Counted from the first letter of the stretch, positions 12,408-23,806 are shown. The stretch: DNA of 64,000 nucleotides from Anastatus disparis (GCA_017163975.1 JAFFSR010000220.1:12046001-12110000), one strand, 5' to 3'. Numbers and translations are program-made. The notes: a model not told the origin generated them from the sequence alone.

Positions 12408-12847
12408 CTTTGAAACTGTGGGGGATGTTTTCTTTCATAAAAATATGAAAAAAGTTAGAATTATAGACGCCAATCCAGAACTATATATATATATAATATA
12501 TATATATAATATATATATATAATATATATATAGTAATTTTATGAAACATAATGAAAATTAGCATTGTTTCATAGAACCATAATGATGCACGTGTCTATCT
12601 AACATGATCCCCCAAAATAATAAAAAAAAGCTCAATAAAAAACCAAGGATTTTCGTTAAGATTTTTTTATTATTTTGGGGAATTTTGTGAGGACACGTGC
12701 TCATTTATGGTTCTTTGAAGCAATGGTAATTTTTATTGTTTCATAAAATTATTGCTTATGTATAATCTCATTCCGAATCTATTGAGCGTTAAAATTCTAG
12801 ATTTTTTCATATTTTTAGGTAAGAAAACATCTTTCGTAGTTTCAACA
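12408..12847. mobile_element. diverged foldback element with AT expansion
   Basis: The two halves form an inverted repeat. The left end TTTGAAACT then GGATGTTTTCTTTCATAAAAATATG matches, reversed, the right end around 12800-12846. The inner arms match at CCATAATGATGCACGTGTC and at CCCCAAAATAATAAAAAAA. I judge the arms roughly 80% alike by eye. The left arm alone carries an AT-repeat expansion at about 12482-12533, absent from the right arm, so it grew after the element formed. Confidence 0.7.
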
Positions 12848-13299
12848 AAATCGAAAATTTGGAGGTGTGATATTCTCTTGTTCAGTGATTAATAAATAAA
12901 AATCAATAAAAAATTGATCAAGAAACAAGTTATAATTTTATATTATTTCAAATAAAAGTAATTTTTTCATATTTATATAACATTTTAAAAAAAAGTCTTA
13001 ATTTTAACAAAAAAAATCAATTTGCTTTTATAAGAGTCCCCAAGTATCCATTTCCTATCTAATCCACATGTCAACTCTTTTTTACTGTAATATTTTAATT
13101 TATAACTTGAACATACATTCGCATAAATATAGTACGCTATTCCCATGTGCCATCTTAACCACATGGTTTGAATCATAAAATAAAGTTATAAAAAAATTTA
13201 AATTTTTCCCTTTTTTATTTAAAACTACACTCATAAATTTGTTTATATTATTTACGGTGTGCACGTGTTATTTTAAATAAAAACAAAAAAAAAATAAAT
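12848..13299. other. AT-rich non-coding stretch
   Basis: Nothing supportable. A minus-strand frame of 63 codons (12985-13176) has no start context, splice or domain support. Confidence 0.5.
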
Positions 13300-13790
13300 A
13301 AATATGAAGGTAGAAAAGCTGAAGCCATGGAAAAATCTAAATGGTGCTCTCCAACAACGTTCCAAAATCAGCTGGAAATAAAAATGAATAATTGATAATA
13401 CAGCATCAAGCAGCCAGCTAATCATTATACAAATTCGAATGGTACTTGTATTGTACCTTATAAGTGTCCAAAGCTTTCATGATCGAAATTCTCGTCTCAT
13501 ATTTTATCTCGCAGAAAGATTATTAAAAGAAAATCAATAAGAATGATTATCAAACAAACTGACTACAGATATTACGGTATTAAAGAACGTTAGTATAGAA
13601 TTAGAACTTTTTTTTTCTTATTCTGAATTGACTAGTAATCGTAAATCACTGTCACTAGTTTCAGTATCAGACATCGTCGGACGTTCCACGGCAGAGCTAA
13701 TCAAAAAAGGACTAAAAGAAAAGGTATTTTCTTTAAGTCCGATCCCTCGTTTCTCTAAGACAAGTGACATTTACTTTATATAATGAGAAA
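13300..13790 (+). other. possible exon-bearing patch
   Basis: Composition is less AT-rich than the flanks without being CT/GA-skewed. A frame open from 13547 to 13783 includes a protein-like stretch (SDIVGRSTAELIKKGLKEK) at about 13667-13723. That stretch is preceded by an acceptor-like GTTTCAG (13658-13664) and followed by AAAAG/GTATTT. A short frame at 13303 (MKVEKLKPWKNL...) and an overlapping one (MEKSKWCSP...) also look protein-like. I recognise no family. It could be an exon, a gene fossil or chance. Confidence 0.2.
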
Positions 13791-14758
13791 TGATAATGTG
13801 CTTTTTTTATATAGAGCCCAGGTTAACAGAATATTAATCAAAATAATTGATTTATCATTTTTACTAAATGTTTAATTAAATTATTTATTTACTTACAGAA
13901 TTTATTAGGATATATTATATATTTTTAATCTAATAAACAAAATATTGTCGAAAAAAATATACAAATAAAATTTTTTAAATTTTATATCATTATGAAATAT
14001 ATTAAATTTTTATAAAAATGATTGTCTTTAAAATTATCAATAAAAATATTAAAATATATTATATTAAAATTTTGATTTTATTAACTCAAAATTAACTTGG
14101 AAAATTAAATATATTGTAAAATTTCGCATATATTGTTACGACTACGCTAGAAATACTCATATAACTATATGACCTGTCTGTATAACCTGATTACGTGAAA
14201 GATTAAGATTGGCTATAAAATAAATAATGAAAAATATTTTAATATAAATTAAGCAACTATAGAAATGTTTTTGTTATGTGAAGTTACTTAATCAAACTTT
14301 TTTTAATACTAAGATGTAATTTAATGATTGATGTTTATGTATGGAATGATTATTCTTGTGGAATAAATAAAAGGGATTTTCCAAAATTTATAACGTTGCA
14401 TTTAGAATGTGGATTACTAACATTATACTACGTTATTTATTAGAATACACATTAATGTTATAATAAATTAACAATTTCTTGTTCAACTATTTAATTGTGT
14501 ATCATGGCCCTTAATTTACATACAAACTACATCTTCAGTGCTTTAAGTTTATTACCAATTAAATAAGAATATTTAAAATGTATTATATTTAATATAAAAT
14601 TTAAAACATAAATTTTATCATTTGATTTATTTAAATCTTAATACTTCTATAATTTTTAGTTTTTATTAATTGTATAATTTAAATTGACACTCTAGAGCAA
14701 AAGAGTTTGAATAAAAGTCTTACTAAGGCATTTTAATGAATAACATAAGACAAATAAG
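13791..14758. other. AT-rich non-coding stretch
   Basis: I see no gene or repeat here other than A/T-rich simple sequence. Confidence 0.5.
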
Positions 14759-14958
14759 AGGTATCAGTGGCTCAGTCGGCAGAGCGATGGATTCGTAATC
14801 TCGAGGTCCCGAGGTCGAATCCTGCTCTCGGCCGATTGACAACAAGCATCGCTGTACATTACATGTGCTTTGTTCACAAACACATCGATAACCTCCGTCG
14901 CTAATTAGCATCGTAATGATAGCGTAAATATAGGGACGTTAAATAAAATTAAAAAAAA
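14759..14958 (+). mobile_element. tRNA-derived SINE, copy 4 (best reference copy)
   Basis: Plus-strand copy. The head carries TGGCTCAGTCGG (A-box-like, near 14768) and GGTCGAATCC (B-box-like, near 14813). The body contains ACATGTGCTTTGTTCACAAA and GTCGCTAATTAGCATCGTAA, and the 3' end is GTTAAATAAAATT followed by an A run. It lies head-on to the LINE fragment that follows, and the 3' tails of the two are similar. Confidence 0.9.
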
Positions 14959-14999
14959 CATTGAATAGTTAGTCAAATTTTTATTTGTTATTTTTTTTG

Positions 15000-15840
15000 T
15001 TAGGTTTTTTATTTTTTTTTATTTATTGTTGTATCAACGACTTGGTTATTAGTGACATAAAAATATACATAATATTGATATACAAAAAAAGTATATGCAA
15101 TATTGGTACAATGATACAATTTGACAGTTGATGGTCGATTGATAATTTCATTAATTTATATTCATTAAAAACACTTAAATTAATTCAAACACTTTAATAG
15201 ATTTTAAGAATTCTAATACATTTTTTATACTTTCTTGGGAGTTGAGTAAAGTCTTGATATTTTCGGTTATTTGGTGATGTTGTCTTGCTGAGTTGTGATT
15301 CGGGCAAGTGATGATTAAATGTTCTCTGGTGATAGGAACGTTACATATATTGCATATTTTTCTCTGTTCTTTACTGAGTAAATAAGAGTGAGTGAAGTTG
15401 CTATGGCTTATGCCGGATTCTTGTGACTATTATTTGTTTCTTTCTGATTGATCTTTGAGATTGTGAGTAGGGCTTTTTAAGTATATGTTGTCTCTGATGG
15501 AGTGAAGGTAAGTCTGTTTGTTAGATATCCAGGTATTATTCCATATAACTAGGATGGATTTATAGAGGAAACTGACTGCTTTAGCGGGTGATAGAGGAAC
15601 GCGTGTGGGCTGGATGCTAGATAGAGCTGCTTCTGTAGCCACTGAGTTGACTTGTTGGAAGAGAATTCCGTTATGGTGTATTGGAATATTTATGAATCCT
15701 ATGTATTTATTTTTTAAGTTGATTATCTTATTCTGAATTAGGTTGATCAAAGTGTTTGTGGAGTATAACTTGTTGAGGTTTTCAATGTATTATTTCTTGT
15801 TAGATATATTTGAAGAATATTTAAAATAAAGTTTTTTTGA
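15000..15840 (-). pseudogene. 3' fragment of an I/R1/Jockey-type non-LTR retrotransposon
   Basis: Read on the minus strand from about 15830 to 15175, one frame encodes the C-terminal part of a LINE ORF2. There is an RNase H-like segment (GFINIPIHHNGI, matching the family's WIPSHVGI-type motif, then VNSVATEAAL). A TSNFTHSYLL-like segment matches the usual RxGHTRLTHSYLL. A CCHC-like finger reads CNICNVPITREHLIITCP. The frame is broken by a stop near 15795 and by two consecutive stops (TAA TAG) near 15424-15429, so the copy is dead. A 3' UTR follows and ends in an A-rich tail (plus-strand T-rich 15000-15030). The element is 5'-truncated, as is usual for LINEs. Family assignment rests on motif recognition, not on a search. 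Confidence 0.8.
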
Positions 15841-16129
15841 AAATACTTTGTTCTGACCTTATAAATTTTACCTCCAAAATGAACATTAAAAATTCATATT
15901 TTTTTCTAAATGAACATGTAGAACTGTATATTAATACCTCACAAATCATTTAATACAATAAAAACTACAAAAAACAATTTTTAAAAAATAACATAAAATG
16001 TAAGAATATAAAGTAAATTTAAAGTTCTTAATGTAAAGCTTAAAAGCTTCATCAAACAAAAACACAAGATATATACCTGTTTAGTCAAAATATACTTTAC
16101 AGAACCAAAAAAAAAACATGCCATGAAAA
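15841..16129. other. AT-rich non-coding stretch
   Basis: Nothing supportable. Confidence 0.5.
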
Positions 16130-16361
16130 ATTCACTTGGCTGTGAAACCCGTCAAAGTCTCCCTCATTATCGCTCTTATATGGTAGAAGTGAAAGCCAGA
16201 AAACAAGTGTAAGGAGAAAGAAAGAGGCAAAAAAAACGAAAGCTTAAAGCAAGAAAGGCATACACATACACACAAAAAAAAGTTAAGAAGAAGAGCTGAA
16301 AACCTTGAGTGCGACTAGACGACAGCAAGGGCAAGGTGGTAGATGTATATACATATAAATA

Positions 16362-16396
<35 letters not shown>

Positions 16397-16875
16397 AAAG
16401 AGAGAGTAACGGGTATATACATCTATATACGCTGAGAATGAAAAGCTGTTGAATGAAGTTCTTTATGTGTAAGGTGAGAAGTGTAATATTCATTGGGTAA
16501 AGTAAGAGAGTGGAAAGCTAAAGGAAGAGTAGAAAGGTACTTTTAGTATAGAGATGACAAGAAACGTTAGGCGATATAGACAAGACCGAGCCCCTCCTTC
16601 CATCTTTTTTTTTTCTCTTTTTCTCTTCTTTCTCCCTTGGTATCTTCGTACATTTTCTCTCTAACATAGCTCTTTCGTTGACTGGCTTGCTACTTCTTGG
16701 GAGAAGGTTGGGAACTTTGTATGGGTTATTACCGGTAAATAATTTAACGCTCATTTCTCTTACTAGCTTCCCAGAGACTTTGCAATTTCTAGGTCTTTCA
16801 AAGTCATGTTCGAAACTTTATATATGCACGTTATACGGTCAAAGAAAATGTGAGCAAGTATATGATGGAGTAAGA
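16130..16875. other. GA/CT-rich island with an AT microsatellite
   Basis: GA-rich plus-strand sequence (16190-16550) surrounds a TA dinucleotide array at about 16362-16392 and is followed by CT-rich sequence (16590-16680). Frames on both strands (minus 16176-16493 and 16518-16754, plus 16678-16887) are low-complexity and overlap one another. No splice or domain support was found. Confidence 0.45.
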
Positions 16876-17879
16876 GGAAAAAAATAATAAAACACTTACA
16901 TTGAAATCAAAAAATTATAAAAATAATTTAGTTTTTGTTTTTAATTTTTTTTTTCACAAACGCAAAAATAAAGAGAATATTTTGTATAAGTGTTTTTTTT
17001 AATTATAATATTTTATGATTATACGACTTTTAAATGTATTTAAAAATGGTTTATGTATTTACTTTTGGTTTACTTTTTTATGTATTTTAAAATGGTTTGA
17101 TCATTGATTTTAAAAGTTAATAAAAAAATATCTTTAGTGATTTATTGATGACATTGTAGTATATGTATTATGCACAAGTAAATACATATATTTTTTATAA
17201 AAAAAATTTCAATTTTCTTATCAATTATATTTTTAATGTTAAAATGCTAAATTCAAATTAAACGTTGAAATAATTTAAAAATTTATTTGAAACAAATGCC
17301 TGCAAATTTGGATTTATCGATGAGGTTAAAATTAATGTAACTCATTTTCTATTTATTTCATGATAAATTTTGTATTCAAGTACAATTAAAATGGCCATAA
17401 CTGTTTGAAAGGGAATATATCCAAAATAGTTTTGTGAAATGACACATCTCAACTTAAAACTCGAAATCAATGACCAAGGAAATTTATAGCCTATTATAAA
17501 TGGATTAATTCAAAACTTCTTGGATATAATTTATATAAATTTCAATATTTCTCATAATCAATGATTTTATTTTTAAAGATTGGAACTTGTTTCACAAATC
17601 TGTTTTGAATCATCACAAGAAGATTTTTGGATTTGTCAAATCTTAAAGTTATTGTATTTTTGTAACTTTTACATAAAAAAAGTTTTGGATGTAAAGATTT
17701 TAATATTTATCTCTTTAAATAATTTCTTATCTCGTCTATCCTTTAAATAATAACAATTGTCAAAGAATATTTATCAACAAAACTGAGCACTAATTAAATA
17801 GAAAATAGCATACAACTTTCTTAAATATATTAATAATAAAAATAAAAAGGCTTGCAGTCCTCATTGTTTTACTAAATAA
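16876..17879. other. AT-rich non-coding stretch
   Basis: No gene. The words GGCCATAACTGTTTGAAA (17391-17408) and AAAGTTATTG (17645-17654) recall the ends of old interspersed repeats, but no partner is clear. Confidence 0.4.
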
Positions 17880-18660
17880 ATCTCAAGCAGAACAAGCTAT
17901 AAAGATAAATCTCCAAGCGCAACAAAAGGAGGGGGGGGGGGGAGGGTAGTGTGCCTTGGACTAACTAAAAACAGAGAGAACCAAAAATCCGAATAATTAT
18001 TACAATATATATTCATGAAACTCTCGGTACTAGAAGCTGGGCAAAGTCTCCCAGAGATCCATATCACCCCTCGAGTATATATATATATATATATGTATAT
18101 ATTTGTGTATATAGTATCCCGCATGTGGAAGCATATATACGGGACAGAGAAAGAGAAAAGCCGTTCTCTCATGTGTATGAGGCTTCCCTGGACTAAACTC
18201 ATTCGAGAGGGTGAGGGATTTTATACATGGACCTAGGAAAAGCTCGCTCTTTCTCTCTCTCTTTAACTCTCTCACTCTCTAAGAGCATCAAAGCTAAAGA
18301 TTCAAATAACCTGCAGTGCAGTGTAGGCTACCGCTTTCAAAATAGATTCATACAAGAGAAAGAGAGAAAGAGAAAAAAGAGCAAGAGAGAGAGAGAGATG
18401 AGCAGCACTTAGCAGCATAAAATTGTGGCCTTATTTTTTTCTACTTTTATTTTTACTGGTTACTGTCGATTTTTTCTTTATCGCAACTGCATGGCCGTTA
18501 AGCTCACTTTGAGATATAAATTGTTGAGTAAACGCGAAAAGTTTTGCTTCGAGTTTGGCCACGTACAATTCACACTCAGAAAATTTTTTTATATTTTATT
18601 TGGCAAGGCACGTATATATGTGTGTGTATATATGCAGCCATACCAGAGTAGTTGAATTTG
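17880..18660. other. island with G12 run, TA array and GA/CT tracts
   Basis: It holds a 12-base G run (17931-17942), a TA array at about 18079-18112, CT tracts at 18250-18285 and GA tracts at 18355-18400. Composition is well above the AT-rich background. Several overlapping short frames exist on both strands but none has exon signals I trust. Confidence 0.45.
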
Positions 18661-19189
18661 TAACTTAAATTTACAAGTTAAATTATTGTTGAGTGGCAAA
18701 TGCAAGGGTCATTTTTAGTTCGCCTTTTTTCTTTTAAAGCGGTTATTATGAAATTGGATTAATAAACTTACGTGGATTTTTTAATCGAGAAAGTAGCAAA
18801 GTCAAGATAGTAAAAAAAAAAAGGTTAAATTATTGCCACTTTATTAAAGAGAGTATTCTTTGAAGTTCACTTAATTTTAATATGAATCAAGCAATTAAAA
18901 TACTATTTTACATCTTAAAATATTTTCAAAATTTCATAATGCAAATGTCAAAAACAAATAAGAAAATAATTAACTCCTTCAAATATAACTTTGTTGCTTA
19001 AAAAAAATTTTTTTTTTGTGAAATTATGAAATAATGTATTATAAATAATTGAATAAATTAAAATATATTTCATTTAATTTCATTTCTTCATTAACCCTTT
19101 AACTTTTAGCATCAACTACAACTTTTGATTCGTTAAAAGTTAAATTTTAAAGTAATAAACGAAAATAGTTGGAGCAATTATTCTACATA
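18661..19189. other. AT-rich non-coding stretch
   Basis: Nothing supportable beyond AT-rich spacer. Confidence 0.5.
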
Positions 19190-19560
19190 TCGTTGTTTGA
19201 ATAGACAACAATCATAAAGCGCTTATTACAACTGTCCCTTGTAGCTCATGTAATCTTAATTGTTATTGTTGACTATTAGTTGCACCTGCAGTGTCGCTCG
19301 TATGTATAGTTTACTCTTATGATGTATTACCAACAATATTATGTATTAACTTGAATGGAATTCACTGTATTTGTTATTGTTGTCCGAAACGTGCCCACTA
19401 CTAGATACGGTAGTTTGAAATGCAATATCCATTGTAGATTTTACGTAGTTCTTAGTGTAGTTTCAACATCGCATTGTATAATTTGTGCTGCAGGGTTACG
19501 TGGATGGTTCAATTATTCAACAATTTTGTTTGTTTTACTTCTGAATTTGTGATTGTTTAT
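19190..19560. promoter_or_regulatory. cluster of ATTGT/ACAAT (SOX-like) words
   Basis: Nine ATTGT or ACAAT words occur between 19208 and 19556 (starts near 19208, 19259, 19265, 19333, 19376, 19431, 19473, 19520 and 19552). Random AT-rich sequence of this length would give roughly one or two. This pentamer is the core of many SOX HMG-box sites. The block is less AT-rich than its flanks and has no supported exon. An enhancer is a reasonable guess; no function is shown. Confidence 0.3.
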
Positions 19561-20335
19561 TCAATTTTAATATAAAACTGAAAAAATTAGTGTTTTTTGT
19601 TTGCATTGAAGATAAATAAAAAGTTTAGTTTTTCAAAATTTAAATCTTATACCATTGTATTCATCATCAATAGGCAAAGAAAATAATACTCTCTACTAGC
19701 TAAATTATATGATAAGTAAAAAAAAAGAAAGAAGAATATATTAATAATGTTAGAATATAAATACAGCTATAATTTCAAATAATTTATGTTACCAAAACTA
19801 TCAGTTAAAAACCCATTAAAAATATCCAATTAACTGGTTTCTAGTTAATTTCCAGTTAAATTTCCATCAGAGAAGAAGCAAAAATTAAAAAAAGTATATT
19901 AAACTTCCAAAATTCATAATATTCTAACAAATCTGGAAAAAAATTTGAAAACCCTCTAATGCAGTTTTCATTATTTATGAATGTGGATAAATTTTTTTAG
20001 AAAAGTTTGAAACTTCTAACGGTAATCCAATATGTCTTTAATAGTTTCTTAAACAAAACTCTGTGTCCACAAGAAACTTTAGCCGTCGAATTTCCAAAAT
20101 ATCTAGCAGCAAATTTACATGTGAAAACTGCGTTTACTTAGTTTCATCTTTCAAACTATTGTATTTCTTCAACAGCCGCGTACAAAATACAAGTATAAAC
20201 ATACATGAAACCACATGCGCTAGGATAAATATATCGGATAACGTTCTTTACTTCGTTCAATAAAATTTATCATTGATTTTAATCAATGAAATTTATAATT
20301 CATTTCAATCCATGAAATTTATGATTAATCAGTCA
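19561..20335. other. AT-rich non-coding stretch
   Basis: No gene. Short A/T-rich sequence; near 20265-20335 a short unit containing ATGAAATTTAT recurs about three times (local repeat). Confidence 0.4.
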
Positions 20336-21480
20336 AATGTGTGCTTACGTAAATCAACGTGTTTGTTATTTGCGAAAACAAAACATTCTAAGCTCATCTC
20401 GTGATTTTGCTAGCAAAAAAAGATATGAGCATAATCTTGAATATTCCTTCATTCATCTCTCTTTTTCTTCGACCTTACTGTCGATATTGACGCCTCCAGC
20501 TGGAACAGGAACTTTAAAAGAGATGAAGCAAAGCAACAGAAAGAACAAAAAAAAAGAATGTATAAGAAAAAAAAGTGGAAAAAAAAACGATCCATTTTCC
20601 CTGGACCATTTTTCATAATGCCGTGCAGCGCACTTTCCACCTTCGATTTCTCTTTTTTAAAGAAAAAAAAAAAGAGAGAAAGAAAGAAAGAAAACGCTGG
20701 AAGGCAGTTTAAAAAGAGAAGGGGTAAAACACATCGAAAAGAGGAGGAAGATAGCTTTTCAATGGATGGGCAAAAGGCGGCTTTGGAACAGAATGCCGAT
20801 AATGTTTTATGCATCTTTCAAGTCCTTGGCGTTGCGCGCACTGGGTGACAATAAGGAGTTAAGAAAGAGAGAAAGAAAAGACGAATGAAGAAAAAAAGAG
20901 AAAGAGAGAGAGAACGAATTTCGTCTTCGATTTCCGTAACTTTACTTTCCATCCTCCTACGATTTTTCCGATATCCGACAGTAATTCGCGCTACTTCTTC
21001 TTCTTCTTCTTCTTCTTTAGCGCTTTATTTTCTTCTTTTTTTTTTACTTTTTATTTTCAACGGGTAAAAGAAAGAAAAAAAGGAAAGCGTTGGCAAGGTC
21101 GGCAACGATGAAGAGAATTAGGAGAAGTCAGAAATTAGCGCGCGCGGCTGCTCCGGACGTGCGGAGAAAATAAAATTAAGGGTAGTAATAGTGCGGAGAG
21201 ATAGAGAGAGAGAGAGAGAGGGGATGAAGAGATGTTAGTAAAATATTAAAATTGACTTAGCGCGCAAGAGAGGGTATATATATATAAGGTAGCGCCGCAG
21301 TACTTAAGGCTTTGAAAAATTTTTTCACGTTTTCGATTTTATTAAATTTTGCCTTCGCTAATGCGCTCGAGATTTCGGTGAGGAATGTTACTTTAATAGG
21401 GTGAATACTGGACCCTCCTTACCTTCCTTTTTCTTCTTCTTCTTGCTATTGCTTTATGCGCAAGTATTATTAAAAAACGG
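20336..21480. other. largest GA/CT-rich island, CpG-containing core
   Basis: GA-rich (20520-20720 and 20860-20915) and CT-rich (20940-21050, including a TTC array near 20996-21017) tracts flank a core at 21130-21300. The core has CpG-containing words such as GCGCGCGCGG, CCGGACGTGCGG and GCGCGC, a GA array near 21200-21221, and a long TATA-like tract. The many overlapping frames (for example minus 20449-20814) come from purine/pyrimidine asymmetry. This is the best promoter-like island in the window by composition, but no transcript can be traced from it. Confidence 0.4.
21275..21287 (+). promoter_or_regulatory. TATA-box-like tract in the CpG-containing island
   Basis: TATATATATATAA is followed 20-25 bases later by CGCCGCAGTACTT. 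The tract is nearly self-complementary, so it could serve either strand. It may equally be a short microsatellite. Confidence 0.2.
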
Positions 21481-23340
21481 TAGCATGACTTGGCATGAAT
21501 ATGCACGTTTCAAACTTTCGCGGCAATCATTTTTATTTTCTTTATATTGAATTGAACGTTTTATTGGATGAATTGGTACATTTTTACGATATTTTAATTT
21601 TTTCTGTGTATTGAATTATCAAAGGATCAATAGAGGCGGTATTATTGACGTGCTTATCCAGAACCGTTATAAAGATGTTTCATTTCATTTTTATATTCTG
21701 AATGACCATTCAATTTTAAATAAAATTAGGTTTCAAAGAATAAACAGAATAATTTATTGAGGCAATCAAAACATCTCTTGTGAATCAATCTTTTGATTAT
21801 AAATAAAACAAAAAGATAAGTAATCTTTAATAAATACATTTTTCTCCTTAGAAATATTCGAATTCTTTTAAAATTAAAGAAACAACAAAAAGATTTCTTA
21901 TTAGCAGTTTCTTTTCAGATCGAGAAACGAGCTTTTAATTGACCTGATTTTAAGTTCTTTTATATAAAAGATAGTAAAGCCAAGAGTTTTGCCCTTGAAG
22001 TTTGGCAAGTCTTATACCAATCTTGGAAAAGTATCTATTGAACGTCTAAAACGAAGTAGATCGTTTCCGGGTCTGGTCAGACTTTTGCAGGAGAAAGATA
22101 CAAATAGATCTGCACTGATTTTAGAAATGAAAAGTTTAGAGCTCTGCGGTAAAACTTTTATTATTTTTTTTTTCTTTCTTTCACCAGAGGTTTCAATTAG
22201 CGAAAAATTTATTTTCTTCGAGATTTCGAATGATGAAATTTTTAATTATAAAAATAACGATCATATTTTCATACTTTAGTTTAAGTATTAAATAATTTAT
22301 AAAAAGTTATTAAATCATTATTTACTTATGAATTATTTATAGCATTTTATTTTTCATAAATATTTATTAAATTAAAATAAAAAACACGATTTTCATATCA
22401 ATTTTTTTGACACGTGAATTTTTTCGTAATCTGTCTATCTGTTTACTAACATTTATTTCTTATGAAATTTTTTTTTTCATTATATTTGGTATTATATTGA
22501 AACATTGCATTTTACATAGGAAAAAAAAAGATTTTTCAATAATAACAAAATCTATTTGTTGTGGACATCTAGTATGAGTTTTGACAGATCCAATTAGAAT
22601 ATTCGCTACCTTTTACAATTTTCATGCTGTGACTGAATTAATTGATGAGAAATAACGGTTGTCGTAATTTTTGAAATATGATAATAAAAAACGTGACTGT
22701 CATGAAAACTTTTTTCATTTTAGAAAAATATAACACAGAAAATTGTTACTACAGGTAAAATTTTTGTTAAAAAAAAACAACAAATAAATTACCGATGTAT
22801 TTTTGTTATTCAGACAATATGAAACTGTCTAATTTTTAGAAACGTGATATTGCGTTGTGCGTGTATATGATTTTTATAATAACAATTTATATGGATAGCT
22901 ATATAAAAACATTCAGAATCCGACAGCTCAATTATAAAATGAGCGTGCCATACGTTTTTCAAACGATTAAAAAGTTATAATCTATTAGACGAAATAATTC
23001 CAACATTTAAAAATAAAAATTACATTACATTTTTAATTATAATATTTTTTATGAAATTCTTAATATATTCACTATTTAAAAAAATTAAAACAATAATTGT
23101 AAAATTCGTAAACTGTAAAGGCAGTTGAACTCGTATGAAGTTTATCGTTTTTATTATATTTATCATTTTAGATTATAAATAAATCTAAAAGAAAATTAAT
23201 GCGATTTGAAATTTTTCATTTGTCTGTAATAATTTATAATAATATTTCCTATTATTGTATACAATCTTTTTTTATCTCTTTTATTTATGTATGGCTAATA
23301 AAGTAAATATCAGCTCTATGGGATTCAGAACTTAATTGCT
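21481..23340. other. AT-rich non-coding stretch
   Basis: No supported gene. A plus-strand frame at 21989-22279 (96 codons) begins with a fairly protein-like stretch but ends in Phe/Ile/Asn-rich sequence and has no exon boundary I trust. Confidence 0.4.
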
Positions 23341-23454
23341 TTGCAATATAATTTTTATAACGAGCTTGGCTCGACGATACAAATCCTACTCTTTACATTT
23401 CAAATTTTCACACTAGTATTTCTAATACGAGCAAGCAGTAAGTGCACTGCACAT

Positions 23455-23466
23455 CCGCTAGGTGGC
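23455..23466 (+). promoter_or_regulatory. CTCF-like core motif
   Basis: CCGCTAGGTGGC fits the animal CTCF core (CC-R-C-Y-AG-R-K-GGC) at every position. It sits in a locally GC-richer block about 200 bases upstream of the possible start codon at 23665. CTCF is present in many insects. The match is by motif only. Confidence 0.4.
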
Positions 23467-23664
23467 TACCGCGCTCTCTAGCAAAATAGCGAGACTCAGA
23501 ACATATAAGTGGCAAGATTGAACTAGCGCAGAGCCGACCCGACTTATTAAGATTTGCTGACACTTTATTTTTTGATGAATTGCTGAACTCACGTGATCGT
23601 TGGACTTTAAACTACCTGCGGTGAAACTCAAAAATATTAAAGTCCTTTTATACTTGGTTTTGCG

Positions 23665-23682
23665 ATGGACAACACAATCCAG
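23665..23682 (+). CDS. possible first coding exon of the 23.8-kb gene
   Basis: An ATG with a G at +4 opens six codons (MDNTIQ) that end exactly at CAG/GTAATC, a fair donor. Splicing to the acceptor at 23806 removes a 124-base intron and keeps frame (phase 0 on both sides), giving a protein of about 85 residues. The alternative is that exon 23807 is the last exon of a longer gene whose earlier exons lie far upstream. The short size of this exon makes the call uncertain. Confidence 0.3.
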
Positions 23683-23806
23683 GTAATCTTCGCCAAATGC
23701 ATGGCGCTTCAAGCATTCATTCATATACCAATAGCTTTCATCACATAGTACGATTATTTTATACACTGTAATTAATTGTTTGGTTTTTTTTTTAAATCTG
23801 TTACAG

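Noticed and set aside
14761..14835. Functional tRNA gene
   Set aside because: A- and B-box-like words exist, but the anticodon and acceptor stems do not pair, and the unit recurs with a SINE body and A-tail.
14723..14911. 62-codon minus-strand frame over a SINE
   Set aside because: It is the antisense of SINE copy 4; the same peptide-like words recur at the other copies (for example 49969-50205).
16176..16493. 105-codon minus-strand frame with a Tyr/Ile repeat
   Set aside because: The repeat is the translation of the TA microsatellite at 16362-16392; the rest is CT-rich low complexity.
20449..20814. 121-codon minus-strand frame and overlapping plus-strand frames
   Set aside because: The products are Phe/Ser/Leu-rich on one strand and Lys/Arg/Glu-rich on the other, following the purine/pyrimidine bias of the island. 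No splice sites or domains.
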